Below are positions 58,421-64,000 of a DNA stretch of 64,000 nt, piece by piece. Made by a program: the position numbers and the translations under genes. Location of the stretch: the NCBI RefSeq assembly GCF_016839145.1, contig NZ_CP069303.1, positions 806,001 through 870,000 of the forward strand, read 5' to 3'. Source of the stretch: Shinella sp. PSBB067 (GTDB taxonomy: Bacteria; Pseudomonadota; Alphaproteobacteria; Rhizobiales; Rhizobiaceae). The notes beneath the pieces were generated by a model, which worked only from the letters and a program-made list of their open reading frames with translations, was not told the origin of the DNA and ran no database searches. Every line of letters starts with the position of its first letter. Within the stretch, counting starts at the first letter, position 1.

Positions 58421-58953
58421 GCCAAGCCTCCATTCGCCTCGATTGCCCAGAGCAGGATGGCGATAGCGTCGGCCTCGTTGTCGTCGGCGGGTGAGAAGCC
58501 ACGAGCGCGAACGGCGGCGATCATGGCGGCCTTGTCGGCATTGCCCTTGCCGGCGGCATGGCGTTTGATCGTGCCGACCGGCACCCCCTCGTAGGGGATG
58601 CCGCGCAGTTCAGCCCACGCGGTCAGTGTGGCCATGAGCCCACCATAGACATGCGCGGCGTCAGTTCCGGCATGGCGGCGGACCTCCTCGAACCAGATCG
58701 CGGCAATTGGCCCCGACAGCCGGTCGATTTCGGTCAGCCAGCTGGTGAAACGCAGGTAGCGCATGCCACCTCCATCGAAGCGGCCGGGACGAAGCGAGAC
58801 GGTGCCACTGGTGATCAGGCCATCTGCATCACGTAGCGCCCAGCCGGTGGTGGTGCCGAGGTCGAGCGCGAGGATGGGGCGGTGGTGTGTCATCGCGACG
58901 GGCGGCACGGGGATTGCGCTGTGCCGTGCAATGCGCAGAGTCGATTCAGCCAT
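58417..58953 (-). CDS. RuvC-like Holliday junction/RNase H-fold nuclease
   Basis: A 178-residue RuvC-like protein: ILALDLGTTTGWAL (first Asp), AIWFEEVRRHAG (Glu), GVPVGTIKRHAAGKGNADKA and DDNEADAIAILLW (final acidic pair). This is the RNase H-fold junction resolvase set of many phages. It likely resolves branched replication intermediates before packaging. The ATG at 58953 has GGAG ahead; a shorter form from MTHHRP, 20 codons in, is also possible. Confidence 0.87.
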   Translation of the reverse strand: MAESTLRIARHSAIPVPPVAMTHHRPILALDLGTTTGWALRDADGLITSGTVSLRPGRFDGGGMRYLRFTSWLTEIDRLSGPIAAIWFEEVRRHAGTDAAHVYGGLMATLTAWAELRGIPYEGVPVGTIKRHAAGKGNADKAAMIAAVRARGFSPADDNEADAIAILLWAIEANGGLA

Positions 58954-59079
58954 GTGTGGTCTCCTTCGGGATTGGCTGCCTTGGTGGAAGACGACGGCGG
59001 TCTGGTGCTTGGCGGTACAGGGCCGCCGTCGTCGGATCGGGATATTCGGGGCGAGACTGGTCACGCGCGCGAACCCCCT

Positions 59080-59139
59080 GGGGGTGGGAGTGGGAGAACC
59101 CGCTCGGCGCGGTTCTCCCCCACCCCCAAAGGGGGTGGG
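59080..59139. promoter_or_regulatory. Alternative GC-rich hairpins
   Basis: CCCACCCCC (59119-59127) can pair with GGGGGTGGG at 59080-59088 or with an identical copy at 59131-59139, across an AAA loop in the second case. A third stem is GGGAGAACC (59092-59100) with GGTTCTCCC (59111-59119). The stems exclude one another in part, as in attenuators. No clear T-run follows on either strand. Confidence 0.45.
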
Positions 59140-59146
59140 TTTCACC

Positions 59147-59400
59147 CCCACAACTTGATCTGATGGCTAACCACTTGTGATAACTTGTGAAATTCAAGTT
59201 GTGGGCGTCAGAGAGATACTCGTCCTTCCCAACTTGAAACTGCGAGCTACAGCGTAGGGTGCGCGCAGGATCAAAGGTAGTTGGGAAAGGCCTTCCCAAC
59301 TTGCTGGCGCGCGATCCTGCAAGGCCGAACGTGCCACAGCGCAGGTAGTTGGAACCAGATTTCCCAACTTCCCCAACTTGAAGCTGCGCAGTGCTGCGCA
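59147..59400. repeat. Iteron-like repeats of CCCAACTTG
   Basis: A 12-base inverted repeat CCCACAACTTGA (59147-59158)/TCAAGTTGTGGG (59194-59205) encloses two ACTTGTGA copies 10 bases apart. TTCCCAACTTG recurs at 59226-59236 and 59293-59303, in inverted form at 59279-59287 (AGTTGGGAA), and shorter copies follow at 59361-59380. GCAGGATC/GATCCTGC (59265-59272, 59313-59320) nests around the inverted pair. GCTGCGCA repeats at 59383 and 59393. Confidence 0.65.
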
Positions 59401-59423
59401 AGGCATGACATCGTGCCAGATGA

Positions 59424-61754
59424 TCATTCGGCATCCTCCGGATAGACCCATACGGTCGGGTTCTCGACTGGGAGCGCCGCGCCGCTTTGCGGACATTTGT
59501 AGGTGCTCGGCAGCACTGGGATCAGAACGGGCACGATCTCGCCCGTCTCGCCATCGGCCTTGTCTTCGCCGGTCGGGAACCTCATGCCTTCGACGCAGAG
59601 GTAGCCGAACTTCGATCTGGAAATGGGCAGGCCGAACGGTGCGCCATCACGGACGAATTTTACGAAGCCCTTGGTCGCAAGCACGCTGATCCGCTCACGG
59701 ATCGTGTCCTTCCCGCCGAGCCCAGCCTTGTTCTCGAAGGCCTCGGCGAATTGCAGCGCTGTGTAGAGGTGCCCGTTTTCCGCCTCATCGAAGAGGAGTT
59801 GCAGGATCACATCGCCCTTGCGCACGCGCTCGGCATCATGCCTGGCGCCGACTTCCGCACGGACCAGGCGCTCGTTCATCGGGTTGATCTCGACCCATCG
59901 GCCGCCCACTTTGTCGACGAGCTTGGCAGGCAGAGCCGGGCCGTTCCGGAGCTCGATCTCGAGGCGGCGCTGGGAAATCTCCTCGTCAGGCCGGTGCAGA
60001 ATGAGGCCGGTGGTGTAAAAGCCTCGCAGGGCGCTGGCGCCGGAGAGTGCCAGGAAGGGATCGTCCTTCACCTGGTGCTTCGACAGTTTCTTCGTGTGGT
60101 GGACGAGGATGACGCCGCAGTCGGGATTGATGTGGTCGCGCAGGACCTCGACCCGCTCCTTCAGGAAGAACATCATGGCGGCGTTGTCATTCTCGCCGCC
60201 GCCATCCGGGCCGCCGTCGAAGATGTTGCGGATCGGGTCGATACAGATGATGTCGACGGGTTCGACCGGAAATGCGCGCCGGATCGCTGCGGCAACACGG
60301 ACGCTGCCCTCGGCATCGAGCAGCATCTGCAGCTTTGGTGTGGTGACAAGATTGTCGTGCGCGGCGGCAAGCATGTCGGGCGGCAGGCCAATCTGCTGCA
60401 CGCGCTCCCGCAGATAATGGTACTGGATCTCGGCCTGCAAATAGAAGATCCGCAGCGGTCCTGGCGGAGTGAAGCCGAGGAAGGGCACGCCCGCCGCCAT
60501 GTGCACGAGCCAGGTGATCAAGAGGTCGCTCTTGCCGACCTTCGGCGCCCCGCCGAGCACGAGCAGGCCGCCTGGCGTCAGCACGCGTGGCGCGATGATA
60601 TCGGCCGGCATGGGGCTGGTGTCGTCGAGCAGCGCGCCAAGGGTGAAGGTGGGGAGCTCGTTCGGCGCGGGCGCCGCGCTGTCGAGGCGGATCAGCGGAG
60701 GCCCATGCTTTTCGACATGGATGGCCCAGAGCCGCTCGGATTCGCGCTTCAGCCGCTCCACCGGCCAGGCTGGGCGCAGCATGGCGGCGTTGTACTCGCA
60801 GATCGCCTGCCAGCCTTCATCCTTCGAGAGGCGGCCGTCATGCACCATGCGAATGTAGTGGCCGATGGCCGCCGATGCCCCCTCGAAGCGTGACCAGTCA
60901 TCCTGCGCGCCTTCGCGCACCGGTGTCACCAGCACATCGGCGACCGCGGGCTTGCCAGGCGTGGAAAAGTCCGGCTGGAGCGAGATGCCGGGCGCAGGAG
61001 GCATGTCGGTTACCGCCTCGATGAACTCTTCGAGATCGCGCTCGATGGTCGCGTTCAGCTCGACAATCTGGACCCGCGTCTTGAGACCGTTCTTGTAATA
61101 GACCGAGCCTGCGACGCGGATCGGCTGATGGGCCGAGCGGAAGTGCGTATCGCCGCCGATCTTCGCGGCAATTTCGCCGCGCAGACGGCAAATGCGCGCG
61201 ATGTCTTCGCCCTCAGCCGGTTCGGTCAGCTTCCACCAGACATGAGCCTTGTGCTGGCCTTCCGGCGTTACGCCGCCGCTTTCCACCACCATGGTGGGGG
61301 TTCCAAGATGACGTTCGAGATGGGCGCGCCTGGCGGCAATGTCGCCAGTGTCGATGTCGACCACCACCGTCTGCATCTGCAGGATATCGGCGGCCTTGGC
61401 CTGTCCCTTGGCGGCAACGGTGCCGGGGATGACATAGACGGCGGCCCCCTCGTGGCTGGCCCAGTTGGCAAAGGTCGCCATCTTGTCGGCAACCGTGTGA
61501 TCGGCGTCGATCCAGATGTTGTGTGGGCGGCCATCGAACCCCTGACCCTTGTCGATGAAGCTGCGCACCGGGATCAGGCCTTCGCAATAACCGAAGACCA
61601 CGTCCATGAACTGCGCGATCTGTTCGGGGTCCGGCTCGTCGCCGAACACGTCGACTTGCGCCGGCGCATCGTTGAAGTCGCGCCAGGGATTGAAGTGGAC
61701 GATCTCACCGGTGGCGGGCTGTTTGATGGAATCAGGCATGTCGTCGTCGCTCAT
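59424..61754 (-). CDS. Phage primase-helicase (RepA-like AAA ATPase)
   Basis: A 776-residue replication protein. The N-terminal half looks like a RepB/prim-pol type primase (VVVDIDTGD, AHVWWKLTEP, FRSAHQPIRVAGSVYYKNG). The C-terminal half is a RecA-like helicase with Walker A LGGAPKVGKSD (Lys408), Walker B VDIICIDPIRN and VILVHHTKK, the RepA/Mip1-type layout. It probably primes and unwinds at the phage origin. The ATG at 61754 overlaps the nuclease stop; a longer frame to 62270 only shadows that gene. Confidence 0.87.
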   Translation of the reverse strand: MSDDDMPDSIKQPATGEIVHFNPWRDFNDAPAQVDVFGDEPDPEQIAQFMDVVFGYCEGLIPVRSFIDKGQGFDGRPHNIWIDADHTVADKMATFANWASHEGAAVYVIPGTVAAKGQAKAADILQMQTVVVDIDTGDIAARRAHLERHLGTPTMVVESGGVTPEGQHKAHVWWKLTEPAEGEDIARICRLRGEIAAKIGGDTHFRSAHQPIRVAGSVYYKNGLKTRVQIVELNATIERDLEEFIEAVTDMPPAPGISLQPDFSTPGKPAVADVLVTPVREGAQDDWSRFEGASAAIGHYIRMVHDGRLSKDEGWQAICEYNAAMLRPAWPVERLKRESERLWAIHVEKHGPPLIRLDSAAPAPNELPTFTLGALLDDTSPMPADIIAPRVLTPGGLLVLGGAPKVGKSDLLITWLVHMAAGVPFLGFTPPGPLRIFYLQAEIQYHYLRERVQQIGLPPDMLAAAHDNLVTTPKLQMLLDAEGSVRVAAAIRRAFPVEPVDIICIDPIRNIFDGGPDGGGENDNAAMMFFLKERVEVLRDHINPDCGVILVHHTKKLSKHQVKDDPFLALSGASALRGFYTTGLILHRPDEEISQRRLEIELRNGPALPAKLVDKVGGRWVEINPMNERLVRAEVGARHDAERVRKGDVILQLLFDEAENGHLYTALQFAEAFENKAGLGGKDTIRERISVLATKGFVKFVRDGAPFGLPISRSKFGYLCVEGMRFPTGEDKADGETGEIVPVLIPVLPSTYKCPQSGAALPVENPTVWVYPEDAE

Positions 61755-62518
61755 GCTGGCAACTCCCAGCAGCGGCTGGCCCACGGGCAGAAGCGGCATT
61801 CGAAGAAGTCGCGATTGGCAGCAATTCGGGGCAGCAGTTCGCCGGCGTCGGTCGCCTGCAGGATGCGCACGCCACGGTCGGACATGCGCTGTGCCAGAGC
61901 GGCATCGAAGGGGACCAGTTCGTGATGAAGCTCGGCCGTGTCCTTGTTGATGGCGGTGAACAACGCGGGCGCAGCCGAGATGCCGGGGACCGTGCCTTCC
62001 ATGTAAGCCTGGTAGAGGGCGATCTGGGCGGCGTAGACGGGCTTCGATTTCGTCACACCGTCCTTGACGCAGGCACGCCAGTTCTTTGTGTTCATGGTCT
62101 TGCATTCCCAGAGCGCGGGAACGGCCAGACCGAAGCCCTCGGGCCCGGTGGCAATGATGCCATCGACATGGCCGCGGATGCGTCCGCCCGCAGCCGAAAA
62201 ACCGAACTGGCCACCATCGGGCCGGTGGCCCTTGCGGGTGTAGAGATCGAAGCCGGCAGCCCGCAGCCACTGGATGGCCAGATCTTCGAGTGCATGGCCG
62301 ATGGCGAAGATGCGCAGCGCCTGACCGGAAAAGCCTGCACCTTCGTCCTTCGGTGTCGCGGTGAACTCGAACTGAAGGGCGCGCTCGCAGGCGTGCCCGA
62401 GGCGCGAGCCGCCAAGGTAATCGCGCTGCGGCGTGGCGGCGTGCTCATCCTCGAGGGCGGCATCGATCAGGGCGGTGATCCGTTCACCAGGTTTTTGCTT
62501 GTGGTTGAAGTCCAGCAT
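61751..62518 (-). CDS. PD-(D/E)XK nuclease, RecB/Cas4-like phage exonuclease
   Basis: A 255-residue nuclease with GHACERALQFEF (first Cys), an upstream GHALEDLAIQWL (His and Glu), GHVDGI (Asp), LWECKTM (ExK) and QIALYQAYM (QxxxY), the RecB/Cas4 nuclease set. The C-terminal FECRFCPWASRCW gives three more Cys, so with Cys in ACER a [4Fe-4S] cluster is likely, as in Cas4 and AddB. It likely processes ends in phage recombination. ATGA overlap with primase-helicase. Confidence 0.87.
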   Translation of the reverse strand: MLDFNHKQKPGERITALIDAALEDEHAATPQRDYLGGSRLGHACERALQFEFTATPKDEGAGFSGQALRIFAIGHALEDLAIQWLRAAGFDLYTRKGHRPDGGQFGFSAAGGRIRGHVDGIIATGPEGFGLAVPALWECKTMNTKNWRACVKDGVTKSKPVYAAQIALYQAYMEGTVPGISAAPALFTAINKDTAELHHELVPFDAALAQRMSDRGVRILQATDAGELLPRIAANRDFFECRFCPWASRCWELPA

Positions 62519-62736
62519 CAGAACGGCACCTCGGGATCGGTGTCGCGATTGGCGGCTCGGTATTCACGTAGCGCATCCTGATAGCCGGTGACGGTAACCT
62601 CGATCAGGGTGAGCACCTGCTGTTCGGAGAGGTCGGCAAACCGGGTCGGCCAGCCGATCTCCTCCATGATCTCGGCGACAGGTTTCATGGTGCTGCGGAT
62701 CGCCGCCTGCTCGGCCAAGGTCGGGTCAACCATCAT
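62518..62736 (-). CDS. DUF6511 domain-containing phage protein
   Basis: A 72-residue protein that fits DUF6511: AIRSTMKPVAEIMEEIGWP then FADLSEQQVLTLIEVTVTGY and an acidic end. Common in alphaproteobacterial phage early regions next to the helicase and Cas4-like nuclease. Function unknown. It overlaps both neighbours. Confidence 0.75.
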   Translation of the reverse strand: MMVDPTLAEQAAIRSTMKPVAEIMEEIGWPTRFADLSEQQVLTLIEVTVTGYQDALREYRAANRDTDPEVPF

Positions 62737-64000
62737 GCCGCCCTCGCCAGATCATGCTCGTCCGCGCCGAAGACCAGGCTGCGTATGGCGGCACGGTTGA
62801 ACTGGAAGGAGAGCAGTGCCGAGGCCTGATAGCGGGTCAGCCCGAAATCGTGTCGGTAGTCGGCCGGGAGGTATGCAAGCTGCCGGTCCGTCGGCGGTTG
62901 CGACAACCAGCGTCGGGTCTTGTGGGCGCTTTCGTCGGACTCGTGCTCGTTCAGCCAATCGTCAGCAGCGGCGAGGCCGACCATGCGCTCGCCGATGGCC
63001 AGCAGACGCGGCGCGACCCCTTTTGCGGCGCCTACGCCATACCAGCGGCCGTTGAGGAAGAAGACGCCGGCCCATGCGGAGAACCCGTTGGCCATCAGTG
63101 CGGCATCGTCACCGAACAGGTCGCACCAGCGGAAGCTGGAGCGTTTCAACAGGTCGATTTCCGACATCACGAAATCGCCGAGCGGAATGTCGCCGCCGCC
63201 GTCGATGCTCTCGAAGATGAAGCCGCAAAGCGGGCATTCATGGCAACCGAGCGGAATATCAGCCTCGCATTGCGGGCAGGTCCTGGTCGGTGCATCGCCG
63301 TACGCCTCGTGTCCGGCAAGGTCGACCTCCTGCTCGAGCGAGCCGTGCATCAGGCTGGATGTGCCGAAGTCCAGCACCACGCAGTCGGTCTTGACGATAC
63401 CGGGGTGCTCGTTCGGATCGACGGTGCGCAAGCCCCGCCCGACCATCTGGATCATGGTCGACTTGTAGGAGGACGGGCGCAGCAGCACGACGCAGGAGGT
63501 TGGCGGGTGGTCCCAGCCTTCGGTCAGCACGGCGACATTGACGACGACCTGAATGTCACCGGCGGCATAGGCGGAAAGCGCCGTCTTGCGCTCAGCGTCG
63601 CCCATCTCGCCATGAACGACGGCCGCAGCAATGCCGGCGGCGTTGAACGCGTCGGTCACGCCGCGTGCGTGGTCGACTGTCGAGCAGAACACCACGGTCT
63701 GCCGATCGGCGGCCTTCTCCCGCCAGTTCCGGATGACGGCATCGGTGACCGGCGTGCGGTTCATGATGCGCTCGACTTCGCCCATGTCGAAATCACTGGC
63801 GGTCTTGCGAACTTTGGTGAGCTCGTCCCTGACGCCGACGTCGATGACGAAGGTGCGCGGCGGCACCAGATGCCCGGAGCGGATCAGCTCGCCGATGCGG
63901 ATCTGATCGGCAACATTGGAGAAGACCTCGCGCAGCCCTTTGCGGTCCCCGCGATTGGGCGTGGCGGTGACGCCGAAGACGCGGCAGGAGGGGTTGGCCT
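62733..64000 (-). CDS. DEAD/DEAH-box helicase, 5' end outside window
   Basis: The C-terminal 420 or so residues of an SF2 helicase. The window-edge part reads VFGVTATPNRGDRKGL (motif III), then a second RecA lobe with TVVFCSTVDHARGV, VVNVAVLTEGWDHPP (motif V) and MIQMVGRGLRTVDP (motif VI). A Cys4 zinc knuckle follows (CPQCEADIPLGCHECPLCG). The start and Walker A lie beyond 64000. It is a phage replication or recombination helicase, first of the early operon seen here. Confidence 0.9.
   Translation of the reverse strand, partial: ANPSCRVFGVTATPNRGDRKGLREVFSNVADQIRIGELIRSGHLVPPRTFVIDVGVRDELTKVRKTASDFDMGEVERIMNRTPVTDAVIRNWREKAADRQTVVFCSTVDHARGVTDAFNAAGIAAAVVHGEMGDAERKTALSAYAAGDIQVVVNVAVLTEGWDHPPTSCVVLLRPSSYKSTMIQMVGRGLRTVDPNEHPGIVKTDCVVLDFGTSSLMHGSLEQEVDLAGHEAYGDAPTRTCPQCEADIPLGCHECPLCGFIFESIDGGGDIPLGDFVMSEIDLLKRSSFRWCDLFGDDAALMANGFSAWAGVFFLNGRWYGVGAAKGVAPRLLAIGERMVGLAAADDWLNEHESDESAHKTRRWLSQPPTDRQLAYLPADYRHDFGLTRYQASALLSFQFNRAAIRSLVFGADEHDLARAA

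Larger units (their letters stand above)
58954..59423. other. Repeat- and hairpin-rich intergenic region between primase-helicase and RuvC genes
   Basis: No gene in 470 bases. It holds several copies of CCCAACTTG or its complement, nested inverted repeats, 10-base-spaced direct repeats and a GC hairpin group (listed separately). Location beside replication genes makes it a candidate replication origin or control region of the early operon. Confidence 0.6.
32515..64000 (-). mobile_element. Prophage: late, lysis and early gene modules (runs past the window end)
   Basis: A near-continuous block of minus-strand phage genes in normal modular order when read right to left: replication, methyltransferase, terminase, portal, capsid, tail, lysis, tail tip. 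The tail proteins are of the GTA/siphovirus kind, but a terminase pair, a lambda-type portal and replication genes show a true phage rather than a gene transfer agent. All structural genes look intact. The left end is probably beyond the defence island at the recombinase cassette; the right end is outside the window. Confidence 0.85.

Noticed and set aside
59147..59400. CRISPR array
   Set aside because: Repeats are short (9-12 bases), in both orientations and irregularly spaced, with no cas genes nearby.

Overview
The window looks like a stretch of a high-GC alphaproteobacterial chromosome (Rhodobacterales or Rhizobiales-like). The reasons are GC-rich codon use, the DUF2924/recombinase cassette, gene-transfer-agent-type tail proteins (DUF2460, DUF2163, NlpC/P60, TIM-barrel 'megatron') and small phage families typical of that class (DUF6362, DUF6378, DUF6441, DUF6511, DUF7220). 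It reads best as most of a prophage that carries a defence island of about 30 kb. No tRNA, rRNA, CRISPR array or IS transposase was seen.

Layout. (1) 68-2425: a four-gene cassette with ATGA overlaps, coding for a small protein, a DUF2924 protein, a serine recombinase and an HTH protein. (2) 2686-9888: a defence operon of a MORC/MutL-type GHKL ATPase, a Z1 superfamily-II ATPase, a PD-(D/E)XK (DUF4420) nuclease and an AIPR protein. It ends against a cytosine-5 methyltransferase (minus) that diverges from a Vsr nuclease (plus). (3) 12145-14543: a ParDE-like toxin-antitoxin pair and three small DNA-binding proteins, two of them paralogues. (4) 14618-30414: a seven-gene operon of a WYL-domain regulator, an N6-adenine-type methyltransferase, a BPTD_3080-type Res helicase-nuclease, a UvrD-like helicase, DrmA, DrmB (DUF1998) and a NERD nuclease-helicase. 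It is closed by a second, roughly 80% identical, dcm-vsr module (30426-32487). The DISARM core proteins DrmA and DrmB are therefore combined with a type III-like Mod/Res pair, and a NERD-helicase stands where DrmC (PLD) would be expected.

(5) 32515-53959, minus strand: late phage genes in reverse order. They are DUF2793, megatron tail protein, NlpC/P60, DUF2163, holin and GH108 lysis genes, DUF2460, tape measure, tail chaperones with a -1 frameshift site, tail tube, tail terminator, an embedded ParDE pair with its own promoter, DUF6441, head-tail joining, cement, protease-capsid fusion, portal, gpW and terminase. (6) 54073-55612: small accessory plus-strand genes with strong hairpins. (7) 55597-64000, minus strand: early genes, namely DUF7220, ParB-fused methyltransferase, DUF6362, DUF6378, RuvC-like nuclease, primase-helicase, RecB/Cas4-like nuclease, DUF6511 and a DEAD/DEAH helicase cut by the window end. 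A repeat- and hairpin-rich intergenic region lies at 58954-59423.

How it fits together: the recombinase is the likely integration function, the early genes replicate the phage, the late genes build and release particles, and the two defence systems plus two toxin-antitoxin pairs look like lysogenic cargo protecting the host. The dcm-vsr duplication suggests both defence systems use the same 5mC self-mark, with Vsr limiting its mutational cost. These joint roles are inference from gene order and domain content.
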